From the NCBI GenBank assembly GCA_000827265.1, contig KN834801.1:150711-214710 (forward strand): DNA of 64,000 bases. Reading direction: 5' to 3'. Each line of letters begins with the position of its first letter. Position 1 is the stretch's first letter. Positions 31,239-42,602 of the stretch are shown here, piece by piece. The notes under the pieces were generated by a model, which was not told the origin of the DNA, searched no databases, and was given only the letters and a program-made list of their open reading frames with translations. Position numbers and translations under genes: made by a program. The stretch comes from Collybiopsis luxurians FD-317 M1 (Eukaryota; Basidiomycota; Agaricomycetes; Agaricales; Omphalotaceae).

Positions 31239-32369
31239 ATGCCGCAGTCCAAACAGCACCTTCTCTTCATAACAGGGACACGCGCTGATTGGGGGAAACT
31301 CGAACCCCTGGTAAAAAAAGCGGTAGCAGGAGGCTCCCCCACCGATATCTTCGTCACCGGCATGCACACGCTCAAAGATTATGGCAGGACAGAAACTGAG
31401 ATCCGCAAGCTTCCAGGTATTAGAATTTGCACGTATGTCAATCACAGCGCTGGCGATGATCCTACGACAATCCTGTCGAACACGCTTCTTAGCCTTCGGA
31501 ATTGGGTGCAACAGTTTAGGCCTGACATGCTTGTTGTTCATGGCGATCGCGTCGAAGCTTTCGCTGCGTGCATAGTCGCCGCCCAGATGCCACTCCCTTG
31601 TGCTCATATCGAGGGAGGTGAATTATCAGGATCAATCGACGAAATATACCGCCATTGTAATTCGAAGCTAAGCACATACCACTTCGTGAGTTCGGAAACT
31701 GCGAAGCGACGTGTTACTTCCCTCGGAGAAGATCCCAGCACGATCTTCAACATAGGATCTCCAGAGCTCGACTCTCACTTCGGCTTAAGCGGTGTCACGA
31801 TCGACGAAGTCAAAACGAGCTATGGCATTTCCTTCACCGAATACGCTATGGTGACTTTCCATTTCGTGACGTCTGAGACGGAAACAATCGGAGATCAGGC
31901 TGCATCGCTTTTTGACTGCCTCACAAACAGTGGCAAGAACTTTGTGGTCATTTCGCCCAATAATGACCCCGGAACTGAAAAGATTGGCGATGTCATCTCG
32001 CGCCTCGATCCCAGCCGGTTTCATCGCGTCTCGAGCTTGTCATTCAATGATTTCTCGATCCTTATGAAGGATTGCAAGGCAGTCATCGGCAACAGTAGTG
32101 CAGGTGTCCGGGAGACTCCCTTCCTAGGCGTCCCAAGTCTCAATATTGGAACTCGACAGCAGAATAGGGCCGAGGCCGATTCTATTACCCACTCGTCTGC
32201 GTTCGACACGGCAACGATTCAGAAATTTCTTGAGACGAAGTGGGGTAAAAGATTTGATCCGGACTATGCTTTTGGTCGAGGGAATGCCGCGCAGCAGTTC
32301 GTAGAAGTGCTGGGTAGGGAGGGATTTTGGGAGAAAGATATGCAGAAAATTTTTTACGAGGAGCGTTAA
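31239..32369 (+). CDS. NeuC-type UDP-N-acetylglucosamine 2-epimerase (hydrolysing)
   Basis: 376 residues without introns. Enzymes of this family convert UDP-GlcNAc to ManNAc plus UDP, the first step to sialic and related nonulosonic acids, usually in bacteria. Family motifs are in order: TGTRADWGKL (residues 12-21), VTGMH (39-43), VVHGDRVEA with Asp103 (99-107), HIEGGELSGSIDE with Glu125 and Asp134 (123-135), GSPELD (173-178), FHFVTSE with His208 (207-213, where most relatives have Pro after His), PNND (240-243) and GNSSAGVRETP (284-294). The size is as expected. ATG 31,239 was chosen because the domain begins a few residues later and a TATA box lies 81 bp upstream; 28 further codons upstream are open. 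CpG content is high, unlike nearby elements. Horizontal transfer from bacteria is inferred. No NeuA/NeuB partner is in the window. Confidence 0.88.
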   Translation: MPQSKQHLLFITGTRADWGKLEPLVKKAVAGGSPTDIFVTGMHTLKDYGRTETEIRKLPGIRICTYVNHSAGDDPTTILSNTLLSLRNWVQQFRPDMLVVHGDRVEAFAACIVAAQMPLPCAHIEGGELSGSIDEIYRHCNSKLSTYHFVSSETAKRRVTSLGEDPSTIFNIGSPELDSHFGLSGVTIDEVKTSYGISFTEYAMVTFHFVTSETETIGDQAASLFDCLTNSGKNFVVISPNNDPGTEKIGDVISRLDPSRFHRVSSLSFNDFSILMKDCKAVIGNSSAGVRETPFLGVPSLNIGTRQQNRAEADSITHSSAFDTATIQKFLETKWGKRFDPDYAFGRGNAAQQFVEVLGREGFWEKDMQKIFYEER

Positions 32370-33558
32370 ATCGTAAGTGTCAAGCAAGCATCGGCGGACG
32401 CAGCTTTTCATTAGTTCCTTATTCTTTCTAGATCCGCTATTGAATGTCTGCACCCTTCCGGTTTTTCATCCGTGCGGTTCAACCGCTATTATTTGTGATT
32501 ATGTATTTAGACTTTCCAACTCTTGCTACTGTGAGATCTTAACAAAGATCCTTAGACAGTGTGTACGAGTAGATGCAATTTTTATTTTTTCTTTCAATAT
32601 TGGAATGAAATGGTGATGATAAACAAGGGGTGGGGAGATGCGGTTGATTAGAGTAGCTTGATAGAAAGGTTTCGATACATAGACATAAATTGGCTGACCG
32701 GCCATTTAGCTAGGTTCCCACGACCAGATAACTGCGTTATCTACCGGTTATCTACCAAAGTGCTTTGCCTTGCCTCAGTTTCACATGATGCACAATAAAA
32801 TAAATATATGTTGTTAATATAAGCTTGTATCCCCACTCACAGCAACCCAGGCGCAGCATTTTGGACCTTCGGCACATTCAAATATTTGTCATTTCCACGG
32901 CACGACTTTGAACGTAACATCTAATGCGTGTGTGGTACAGTATATGTGAATAATGCTCGAAAGCTAGCTACATCAGAACTAATTGGGGTTTCTGGGACAA
33001 AAACTTTCATATTCAACATAGTTCACTCTCGATGGGCTGCTTGATGCTCATCAGTCCCAATAACCGCGCGAAGCGCGGAAGAAAAATTACTGAGTATGTG
33101 GGATCAATACTCAGAAGTGCATTGTCAGTGCTATTGTATCTAGAGTAAGGTAACGCGCAAGCTTTTGAACTATTTGGATTGTAACCGCGCTCTGCGCGGA
33201 AGAGAAAAATCAAGAAACAATATTCTGCGTTTGTTCAAGACGACTTTGGGAAAACATTTTCCATTCAGCACAGCTTAAGTTCCTTTAAGCTGAATATACA
33301 CTATATATTGTTATCGCGAGAAGCGCGAAAGAAAAATTGATATAATAAGTACGACCAGCAGAAGTTCCATAATGATGACATCATGGCAAAGTTGTCGGGC
33401 TGGAGTCTTTTTTTTTTTTTTGCAATTGGCGGGACCTACCCAGCTAAATGGTCAGAAAACTCATAAATTCATTCGGAGGTCAACTTCCGGCTACTACGTA
33501 CCTGGAACCTACCGAAAATGCCCATATTAAACAACAGTAAGAGGAACAGAATATTCAT
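32370..33558. other. Intergenic, with three GC hairpins
   Basis: No gene is seen. It contains the hairpin repeats at 33,064-33,328 and a T11 run near 33,411. From about 33,450 the sequence is shared with about 37,670 (segmental duplication). Confidence 0.6.
33064..33328 (+). repeat. Three dispersed GC-rich hairpins with A-rich tails
   Basis: CCGCGC-GAA-GCGCGG (33,064-33,078), CCGCGC-TCT-GCGCGG (33,185-33,199) and TCGCGA-GAA-GCGCGA (33,314-33,328, one mismatch). Each is preceded by a short AT-rich stretch and followed by AAGAAAAATT, AAGAGAAAAATC or AAGAAAAATTG. Spacing is 121 and 129 bp. The intervening sequence is unrelated, so the hairpin unit itself was multiplied. Confidence 0.9.
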
Positions 33559-34065
33559 TCAGGGTTGCCGATGGGCCAGCCTGCAATGTCGCCAGTAGGC
33601 TCATCCAGTTCAACAAATTCAAGTCAGCTTTAAACTCACCCCGATCAGATAAAACCGAAGTACATTCAATTGTACACTTCCAGTTAGTCCAGTTGGAAGG
33701 GTAAGAGTGAAATTCTGATACGGCAGGCCAGGTTCGTGGAACTGTGGATTGAATGGTCCAGCATAGAGAACGTATCCCATCTTCGATTCAGGATCTGCCC
33801 CGCAGGGGCAGCTAACAACTCCTATAGCAAGTCCAACTTCGATAGCACTCTCAATGTGGCTCTAAATTAGTTTTGTAAGGACATTGAAGGAAAAAAAAAG
33901 TGGATACTCCTTGCTCACCGGGCGAGCAATTTGGACAACGAAGGGTTCATTGAGAGACAAAGTACTATTTGGCGCTGGTGTCTCGATGAGGATCCCTTGT
34001 GCTGCGGCGATAGTAAAAAGTGAAGCGGAAGCTGTCATCAAACGTACAAGAGCTTTGAAGTTCAT
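33559..34065 (-). CDS. Small secreted protein, copy 1
   Basis: Three exons: 34,065-33,919, 33,861-33,640 and a short last exon ending at 33,559, with GTGAGC and GTGAGT donors and a CTGAC branch site in the second intron. The protein starts MNFKALVRLMTASASLFTIAAAQ, a clear signal peptide, followed by ILIETPAPNSTLSLNEPFVV and, in exon 2, CPCGADP, YAGPFNP and PYQNFTLTLP. It resembles a group of small secreted proteins common in agaricomycetes, but I know no function. Two cysteines and several NxT/S sites are visible. The paralog at 37,774-38,279 has the same structure. Confidence 0.7.
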
Positions 34066-34539
34066 GTCGAGAAAGTGTTGAAATTCATGAGTTTTTACCG
34101 AGAACCTTTTATAAGTACATCTCGAGCGTGAATGTCGGCGATGAAACGTATTCTTGAGTGTAGCCAGTTCATTTTAGTGTCCTTATGACTCGGACTTTCG
34201 ACCAATCCAGGGCTAGACTCTGTCGGGGCTTATGAAGCCGTTATTTGTCTGGCTCCTCATTCTAAGGACGGGGCAGTTTATCTTAGGTTGCGGCGTATTA
34301 CCTGGGCATAGCTGCAGTAGGGAAAGTCGAGGGCGATCGTCATCCGCAGTCTTCGAACAGCAATCTTCAAGAAATGGTACGGCTAAGGTGAGGCTAACAA
34401 TCATCTGATCAGAGGGCAGAAAGCAAAAGCATACTTCAGCCGGCCAAATGGTAGAGCACATCTGGAAACATTGTTGCTTATAAGCGCTCTGAGCAAACCC
34501 ACCAGCCTCGTATTCACGTCGGGATGCTGGCAGATATGG

Positions 34540-34680
34540 CTAATGTGCCGACTCAGGCCCGGCCCAGAAGCTCCGGCTTGGGCCCAGATATCCGGGGCCC
34601 AGAACTTAAGCTAGGCCCTATTTGATGACCGAGGGCTGGCTGGGGTCTGGCTCAGGAGTTCAATTAAGCTTCCCATCGAA
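34540..34680. repeat. GGCCC/GGGCT-rich dispersed repeat
   Basis: Iterations of GGCCC, GGGCC and GGCTGG, present in segmental copy 1 but missing from copy 2. It belongs to the same class as 4,560-4,715. Confidence 0.45.
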
Positions 34681-34989
34681 ATCAACCTCGAATCGCCGAT
34701 TTTTGTACCCAAATTCGATTGGACCTAATCTTATCTCGTCACTATTTGTGTAATATATTTACGATCCTGTTCAAGTAGTCGTAAGAAGTATCGCGGCTTC
34801 GTCTAGTAATACTGGTTCATCCTATAGCACAACTTTTCGCAAAGTACTTCGGTCAAGAGTTAATTTTGGTATGGCACGTCCGAGTCCATATAGACCTCTG
34901 GATGAAAAGGGCCAGAATGAAGAACACAGGGGCCGAATCACGAGTCTGAAAAAGATAATGGACAGGAGCATACAAAGAAATCCATTCCG

Positions 34990-35620
34990 ATTGCGATTCC
35001 AGCTTCGGTGGTGTTTGAGCCAGGGGAGGTGGTCTGGTTAGACATACATGTTTTAGTATCAGTATGTAATAATATCAGTGGAAAATTTGAACGATCTCTT
35101 GAGTTGGAGTCCTTAATAAAAGGGAAGCCGATACCAGACTCGGAGCAGACGAAAGAGGTTCTTCATGTTTATAATCATGTCGAGTCACTACCTCTAGTGC
35201 GATCACACTTTCGAGTTCTTATGAGAGAACACCCTTTACAATAATACATCTTCTACGGACGAGAACATGTCAGGAAAAGTATCGGCGAAAGTCGCTTTGT
35301 TTGTTACATCACTGTGCTGTACGAATATATGTTTCGAGGTCTACGGATTCCTGTCGCATTCAAATTTGACTTTGGGACATTGATTGATGAGCTAGACTAG
35401 GAACTACGCAGGGGAGACCCTTCGTTGAATTTGGCCCTGATCCAGCAGAATGCATAGCGGCTTTATCGTTTGTGGCGGATCTCACAGGCGACACTGTGCA
35501 CAGGTGGGGTAAGCAAACCAGTTAGTTTTATCGAAAATAATTTGAAGACCGTAGGCTATCCTGAGCTAATCCCGCTCTCTTCAGACCGCGAATAATCTCT
35601 ACAGTTTGACAATGCAGCTC
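34990..35620 (+). pseudogene. Unidentified decayed gene, copy 1
   Basis: A protein-like frame runs from about 35,008 (VFEPGEVVWLDIHVLV, then SEQTKEVLHVYNHVESLPLV) and continues after a stop as HVRKSIGESRFVCYITVLYEY. Then come IPVAFKFDFGTLIDELD, LNLALIQQ and GVSKPVSFIEN. Several stops break it. No family was recognised. The last two thirds are duplicated at 38,950-39,480, where they are equally broken. Confidence 0.4.
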
Positions 35621-35981
35621 AAACCGGGGTAGCCACACCGAGTTCTAAGCATAGTATGCATGAGCGAGTAGTGACAATAATACACTTTGAGTTAACGTTA
35701 GGTACAGCTGTCCGGGTCCCTGAGTACATCAATATATACTGTCTACATGTTGTCTATATAAATAGCAATGGCACTGGCAAAGGGAAAAAGGAGGGAAAAA
35801 GACAGATGCATCATGAGAAGCTGGGACAGATATATATGGATGCACATATATATGGACGTTTACTGTATTTAAAATAAAGATAGATAGATTCGTATTCACC
35901 GGTTTGTGGGGAGGGGGTGTTTTATTTTGATCGAGATGTATTATTCCTCGGTAGCCAGCTACGTCTCAATGAAACATCTTC

Positions 35982-37140
35982 TCATATCTCGATATATACG
36001 ATTGAGGCGCGTAATCTACAAAGCGCGTCAGTATTAAGTATCAACAGCACCCTTCTAACCTCCATCGTGGCATCGTTCGCCCAAAGGACCAAGACGACGA
36101 CCAGGACTAAAAAAAAAAAAAAGCCACCCATACCGAGTGTATCATGTGAATTACAACTACACTTCCCCCTCGTCCAATCCTCTCCTCTTGGACAATGCTG
36201 GAACGGCTCATGTCTGTACCCTATATCCCTGAAGAAATGCAGTTCGTCTTTTGGTATGAACAAGGCGGCTGCGATAGAGTGTACTGGTGCGTCGCCCCAG
36301 CGCTGGATTTAGAAGAAAGGAAAGGAATATCGGGATGAAGTCATCAGTGACCGGAAAAAATCGACATTATGATAACGATGAGGAAATGAAATGTGAAGGG
36401 GTAGAATGTAAATGGTGCGCGTTCGACGGTGCAGATAGGTGAATTGGTTTGATACAAGGGGACGGATTCAAGACATTCCGGCGAAAACTCACCTCGTAAT
36501 AAAACCCCCCTTTTGAATCTAAAAATTCGAAAAACTTTGTATACGCCTCGCCTCTCCAAAAGTCCATATCCGCAATTTCAAAGTTGCTCCAGACTGCGTT
36601 GATCGAAGCAGGATTATAACGTGGGTTGAGGGAGTGCGGGAGGGGAGGGAGAAAAGGGAGGGAGGTTGGGTTAGCTATCGCATTCAAGCTCGAGGACCCC
36701 AAGAAAAGAGTAGGACGAGGTGGGAGAGAGAGAGAGAGTAAGAGGAGGTTATCGCACACTCACAATGACGTAGATTATACGTCTCCCCTCCATTATCACT
36801 CAGATAATTCATCGCGTTTTCCGCAGCGATATATTCCGGGTGGAGGTTCATGAACTCTACAATCGTGTTGTTGATTAGTATAATGAGAGACATCATCGGC
36901 GGTAAATAGACACGTTCATCTCACCTTTCACCGTAGCCCAAAGTGTCGGTATCGTTTTTTCCCACTCGTAGAAGGATATGGTGAAACCTATGGCGCGCCA
37001 AGAGAGAGATCGGATGAGTTTCTCTCACGTACACCCAAATGCGGGTGGGAGGAGTGAGCACGTACCGTAAGTCTTTTTATTATCACGCAAATAGTCGAAA
37101 GGATCGTAAGTGACATCACAGAAATATTGGATATCTGGTC
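35982..37140 (-). pseudogene. GT15 mannosyltransferase, 5'-truncated copy
   Basis: Minus-strand exons match the complete gene at 39,894-42,069: [20 protein letters not shown] (about 37,140-37,070), a [13 protein letters not shown] exon (about 36,960), [20 protein letters not shown] (about 36,870-36,770), [20 protein letters not shown] (about 36,590-36,500) and [17 protein letters not shown] plus [19 protein letters not shown] (about 36,300-36,150). These exons are still open and keep their splice sites. The exons for the membrane anchor, stem and the start of the catalytic domain are absent because the duplication stops near 37,175. It cannot make a whole enzyme. Confidence 0.85.
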
Positions 37141-37773
37141 TGTGAGAGATATTGCGAGATGTCGTGAGTATGTCTGCTTGCAAGCTTTTATCAGCGGCAA
37201 GAGCCTACGTACATCAGGAACAGAATACCCAGAGGGCAGAGATTTCTCATTTTTCAAAAAGAAAAAAATTTTCTCGAACTACTATAAGAATAAATTCAGT
37301 GTAGCACACGTCCAAGTCGAGAATCGCAGTCAATTAGAGCCATCAAAAGGGCTCAATAGAACCACAAAGGTATAACATACCTGGTTATACATTCCTGACA
37401 TGCCAAAATTGGTAAAGACCTATATGTACATACGGCAATAAAGAAAAAATGCACTCCAGAGTGCGACTTCAATTTGGCCACAATTGGGAGCCCCATGACA
37501 ATATTAGGTGTATTAAAGGTAGCCGGGATAGAAATTTGAGCTGTTGTATGCTGACTGGGGATCTTGCTGAATACCAGAATAGAAGTTGAAAGGGATGTTT
37601 GGAGGATTAATAAAATGGGATCAAGATAATCAAGGGTGAGGAGATGCAGTTGATTAGAGTAGGTTCATAGCAAGGACACAAATTCATTCGGAGGTCAACT
37701 TCCTGCTACTACATACATGGAACCTACCGAAAATGTCTATATCAAAAAACAGTAAGAGGGACAGAATATTCAT

Positions 37774-38279
37774 TCAGGGTTGCCGATGGGCCAGCCTGTA
37801 ATGTCGCCAGTAGGCTCATCCATTTCAACAAATTCTGGTCAGCTTTTGACTCACCCCAATGAGATAAAACCGAAGTACACCCAATTGTACGCTTCCTGTT
37901 AGTCCGGTTGGGAGGGTAAGAGTGAAATTCTGATACGGCAGTCCGGGTCCATGGAACTGTGGATTGAATGGTCCAGCATAGAGAACGTCTCCCATTTGCG
38001 ATTCAGGGTCTGCCTCACAGGGGCAGCCAAGAACTCCTATAGCAAGTCCGACCTCGATAGCACTCTCAATGTCATTCTAAGTAAGTTGTATGAGACCATT
38101 GGAAGAAGAGGAAGTTGATACATCTTGCTCACCGGGCGAGCAATTTGGACAACGAAGGGTTTCTTGTGAGATAAAGTACTATTTGGAGCTGGTGTCTCGA
38201 TGAGGATCCCTTGGGCTGCGACAACAATAAGAAGTGAAGCGGAAGCTGTCACTAAACGTGCAAGAGCTTTCAGATTCAT
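37774..38279 (-). CDS. Small secreted protein, copy 2
   Basis: Paralog of 33,559-34,065 with the same three exons. It begins MNLKALARLVTASASLLIVV and continues AAQGILIETPAPNSTLSHKK, so the signal peptide and mature start are conserved. Exon 2 keeps GLAIGVLGCPCEADP-like, YAGPFNP and YQNFTLTLP residues. The 5' flanks of the two copies are also similar, so expression may overlap. Substitutions are scattered and no stop breaks the frame. Function unknown. Confidence 0.7.
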
Positions 38280-38949
38280 GCCGAAAAACTGCTGGAATTG
38301 ACGAGCTCTTTTACTGAGAACCTTTTATATGTCTCAAGCGTGGACGTCGGCGATGAAAAGCGAGAGGGATCTGGCTGTGGCATAAATCCTTGAGTGTAGT
38401 CAGTTCATTCCAGTGCCCATATGACTCGGACTTTCGACTAAACCCGGGCTAGACTCTGTCGGAGCTTATGTAGCCGTCATCTCTCTGGCTCTTCATTTCA
38501 ATGACGGGGCAGTTCATCTTAAGTTGTGGCGTGTCACCTGGGCATGGCTGCGATAGGATTAACAGGGAATGAGCGGTAGTCGAGAATCTCGAGGCCACTC
38601 AGCATCCAGTCTTCGAACATCAATCTTGAAGTGCTAACAATGATACGGCTAAGGCGAGTTTAGATCAAAGGGGGGAAACAAGAAATGCGGTAATGGTGTA
38701 ATGAGACGATTTATATGTCGGGTGTTTGGGTATGAACCGTACTTCAGCCAGTCAGGCGGCAGCGCAGATCTTATAGTATTCAATAATCGTGTATACACGA
38801 AGCGCTCTAAACAAACTCATCTGAGTCGTCAGTCACATTGGGGTGTTGGCAGATATAGCGTAATATCGTACTATCGTAAACGGTAAAGCGCCATTGCCTC
38901 CTGGAAACGACTTTAGAGCCTAGTATAAGTAGTAATCGGCAATCAAGCG

Positions 38950-39480
38950 ACTCGGAGCAGACAAAAGAGGTTCTTCATGTTTATAATTATGTCGGGTCAC
39001 TACCTCTAGTGCGATCACACTTTCGAGCCCTTATCAGAGAACACCCTTTACAATAATGCATCTTCTATGGACGGGAACATGTGAGGGAGAGTATCAGCGA
39101 AAGTTGCTTTGTTTGTTACATCACTGTGCTGTACGAATATATGTTTTTTTTTTTGAGGATTACGGATTCCTGTCGCGTTCAAATTTGACTTTGCGACGTT
39201 GATTGACGAGCTGAACTAGGAACTGCGTAGGGTGGACCCCTTGTTTAATCTAGCTCTTATCCAGCAAGACGCATCGGAGCGTTCAAGTCGTCGTTTGTGG
39301 CGGATCTCAGAGATGACAGGTAGGGTAAGCAAACCAGTTAGTTTTATCGAGAATACATCATATGTAAAGCCGTCACAGGCCTCCTGGGCAAATCCCGCTC
39401 TCTTCAGACCGCGACTACGTCTACGTTTGAATATTGTAGTTCAAACCGGGGCAGCCACACCGAGCTCTAAGTATAGTATG
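38950..39480 (+). pseudogene. Unidentified decayed gene, copy 2
   Basis: Collinear with about 35,140-35,640. It includes SEQTKEVLHVYNYVGSLPLV, VCYITVLYEY followed by a T10 run, and LFNLALIQQDASE. Stops and a homopolymer expansion show decay. No family was recognised. Confidence 0.4.
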
Positions 39481-39893
39481 CATGAGCGAGTAGTGACAAT
39501 AATACACTTTGAGTTAACGTTAGGTACAACTGTCCGGGTCCCTGAGTATATCAATATATACTGTCTACATGTTGTCTATATATATAGCAATGGCACTGGC
39601 AAATGGGAAAAAAGAGGGAAAAAGACAGATGCATCATGAGAAGCTGGGACAGATATATACGGATGCACGTATATATGGACGTTTACTGTATTTAAAATAA
39701 AGATAGATGGATTCGTATTCACCGTTGTTGGGGAAGGGGGGGGTGGGGGGGGTGGGGGGTTTATTTTGGTCGAGATGTATTATTCCTCGGTAGCCAGCTA
39801 CGTCTCAATGAAACATCTTCTCATATCTCGATATACACGACTGGGGCGCGTAATCTAAAAGGCGCGTCAGTATCAAGTATCAATAGCACCTTT

Positions 39894-42069
39894 CTAACCT
39901 CCATCGTGACATCGTTCGCCCAAAGGACCAGGACCAAGACGAGGACCAAGACCAAAAAAAAAAAAAAAAAAACTACACGTACCAAGCGTATCATACGAAT
40001 TACAACTACACCTCCCCCTCATCCAATCCTCCCCTCTCGGACAATGCTGGAACGGCTCATGTCTGTACCCTATATCCCTAAAGAAATGTAGTTCGTCTTT
40101 CGGTATGAACAAGGCGGCTGCGATGGAGTGTACTGGTGCGTCGCCCCAGCGCTGGAGAGGAAAAAAAGGATAAGAATGGAAGGGAAAGACATTGTCAGTG
40201 ACCAGAAAAAGAATACCCATGATAACGATGAGGAAATGAAATGTGAAGGGATAAAATGCGAATGGTGCGCGTTCGATGGCGCAGATGGGTGAATTGATTT
40301 GATTTGAGGGGATGGATTCGAAACATTCGGACAAAAGTTGAGAGAAACTCACCTCGTAGTAAAACCCCCCTTTTGAATCTAAAAATTCGAAAAACTTTGT
40401 ATACGCCTCGCCCCTCCAAAAGTCCATATCCGCGATTTCAAAGTTGCTCCAGACTGCGTTGACCGAAACGGGATTGATATAAAGTGAATTGAAGGTGTGC
40501 GGGAGGGAAGGGAGAAAAGGGAGGGAGGGAGGTTGGGTTAGCAATTGCATTCAAGCTCGAGGACCCCGGGAAAAGAGGAGGACGGAGTGGGAGAGAGGGA
40601 GAGAGAGAAAGGAGATAATCGCACACTCACAATGACATAGATTATACGTCTCCCCTCCATTATCACTCAAATAATTCATCGCGTTCTCCGCAGCTATATA
40701 TTCGGGGTGGAGGTTCATGAACTCTACAGTCGCATCGGTGATGAGACATCATCGGCATCAAATGGACACGTTCATCTCACCTTTAACCGTAGCCCAAAGT
40801 GTCGGTATCGTTTTTTCCCACTCGTAGAAGGATATGGTAAAACCTACAGCGGAGCAGGTACCGCGCCAAGAGAAAGAGAAAAAGAGAGAGATAGTGGGAT
40901 GAGTTTCTCACACGTACACGCGGGAGTGCGGGTGGGAGGAGTGGGAGGAGTGAGCACGTACCGTAGGTCTTTTTATTATCACGCAAGTAGTCGAAAGGAT
41001 CGTCGGTGACATCACAGAAATATTGAATATCTGGCCTGTGGGAGATATTGCGAGATGTCGTGAGTACGCGAGTACGGTATTACAAGGAGGGGAGGGGAAG
41101 GGAAAAATGATATGACGCGATGCGACGCAACGCAGTGGGAGAGGGGAGGGGGGGGGGGGATGGTACGCACTCGACTCGCCAGTAGTATCGGTACGGTTGA
41201 AGGAGGGGGTGTTTGAAGAAGAACTGGAAATGGTTGAGTTGGTGAATGGTTATGAAAAGCTGGGATCAACAGTCGAATTCGAATGCTTACTCCGCTATTG
41301 AATCGACACATGTTACGGTATGGAACGTTATCTGCAGAAATACGAGTTACGTGGAATCGAAACGAGAAGGGACGAAGTCTACGCACCTGCATAAATAATA
41401 TTCGCAGCTTTCATCTCCATACGACCTTGAGTCGCCCGCTCTTCGTCTATCCACTCTGGCTGGAACCAGTGGTCTCTGGGTATGAGACCGAACGAGACCG
41501 GGGCCGAGGTTTGTCCCTTTACAGCACTAACAATACGGAATACGCATCAACGTTGATAGATAGCGGCAGTGTCAATCCAAAAAAAAGGAAAAGGCACGTA
41601 CGTCTTAAAACTCTCGTCAAACTCTTCCTCATTTAGAAACACCCAAGGGTACCCAAATCGTTTATTAAACCGATCCTCTAAATGCTGCATACTGCTAAGG
41701 ACACCGGGAAGGTCTGAATTTCGAGCGAGGAAGACGAGGGTGGCGTTGGCGGTGCCTTCTCCGACGGGTCGCGGGGGGTTTTTTAGGTACTCGGAATATT
41801 GCGATGACTGTGCAGCGGCGTCGTCGCCGTCTTCCTTGGAAAAGTAGAGTGTTCGATGGCTGGACTTCATAAGTTGGCGGATATCATCTTTGAGGACCGT
41901 CGTCATATAAATAAGAGCCCCGACCTACATGTAAAGTACACGAGTTAAAATAACACGAGTTGGAGTGTTAGTGAGCGGATTTTATAGGACAAGCGCGACA
42001 AGAGCATACCAGACATAACAGAATCGCAGTATATCGCTTCCTGCCAAAGGCAAGAACATTCACGTTCAT
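39894..42069 (-). CDS. GT15 alpha-1,2-mannosyltransferase (Kre2/Ktr family)
   Basis: Golgi type II enzyme that adds alpha-1,2-mannose to O- and N-glycans from GDP-mannose. Exon 1 (42,069-42,010) plus the start of exon 2 (from 41,924) encode a short cytosolic tail and an anchor, [20 protein letters not shown]. Next comes [37 protein letters not shown] (exon 2 ends 41,602), [19 protein letters not shown], then the small exons [28 protein letters not shown] and [20 protein letters not shown]. They are followed by [56 protein letters not shown] and [17 protein letters not shown] with [16 protein letters not shown]. This is the complete GT15 order, in about ten exons. The 3' end near a T-rich stretch at 39,955 is uncertain, because either a read-through or one more exon is possible. 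Confidence 0.85.
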
Positions 42070-42392
42070 GGTGACCGTAAGAGATAAGAAGGTGAGAAGC
42101 AAAAACGAACAGAATGCATTGTTGCGCCAGCGTCACAGGCTGCGGCTACGTAGTCAAACTGCGGTATCATAGTTCATCGCGTGAGATTTTGAAATGGGAA
42201 CTAAGAATAGAACGTTACTCGTTACTCAATGACAAAGTGGAGCAGGAAGGCGATACCGTGAACTTTGAATATGGACTTGGGTTCAAGCTTCAGACATAGA
42301 TTCTGGCAGCTGGCGTTGTTGAAAATCTCGAAGCAGTTGAGCGCAAATCGTGGACGAGTTTTGGAGAGTGGGTGCCTGGAAGATATTCGATC

Positions 42393-42407
42393 TTATCTTA
42401 TCTTATC
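42393..42407. promoter_or_regulatory. Triple TTATC (GATA-type) cluster
   Basis: Three consecutive TTATC units give three overlapping CTTATC/GATAAG sites. They lie 320 bp upstream of the GT15 start and 200 bp before the second snoRNA-like intron, in what looks like a shared promoter region. Binding by a GATA factor is possible, but simple-repeat origin is equally likely. Confidence 0.3.
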
Positions 42408-42602
42408 GTGCGAGTCTATTCCGGAAGATGGCACGTTTTCGCCAGCCAGTCATCACGTGGTACTATAAAGGTGGAGTTTTTTTTCGCTTGAACGTTTGTT
42501 CCTTGGTCCCGACCTTGTCCCGACCTTTTCTCGAGCGCCGCGCAGGCCCATGTTTTCTGGCTCCATGAAAGGCGTAACAATTTCTTATGGCTGACGGCCA
42601 AG

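Larger units (their letters stand above)
33450..37175. repeat. Segmental duplication, copy 1
   Basis: Matches 37,670-41,060 in the same orientation. The offset is about 4,222 bp at the left and 3,800-3,850 bp further right, because about 34,510-35,140 (with a GGGCC-rich repeat) exists only here. It contains a secreted-protein gene, an unidentified relic and the 3' half of a GT15 gene. The right breakpoint is inside a GT15 intron just upstream of the exon encoding [10 protein letters not shown], so this copy lacks the 5' exons. Confidence 0.85.
37670..41060. repeat. Segmental duplication, copy 2 (probable source)
   Basis: The partner of 33,450-37,175. This copy continues without a break into the 5' exons of the GT15 gene, so it probably represents the original arrangement. 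The spacer 37,176-37,669 between the copies shows no gene. Confidence 0.8.

Noticed and set aside
33061..33090. Bacterial-type intrinsic terminator (GC hairpin followed by A/T tract)
   Set aside because: The tract after each stem is A-rich on the plus strand with no U run, there are three copies far beyond the gene end, and the context is a eukaryotic nucleus. A repeat is the simpler reading.
42393..42407. GATA-factor binding cluster as a firm regulatory element
   Set aside because: Listed only at low confidence because a three-unit TTATC repeat can arise by slippage and there is no comparative evidence.
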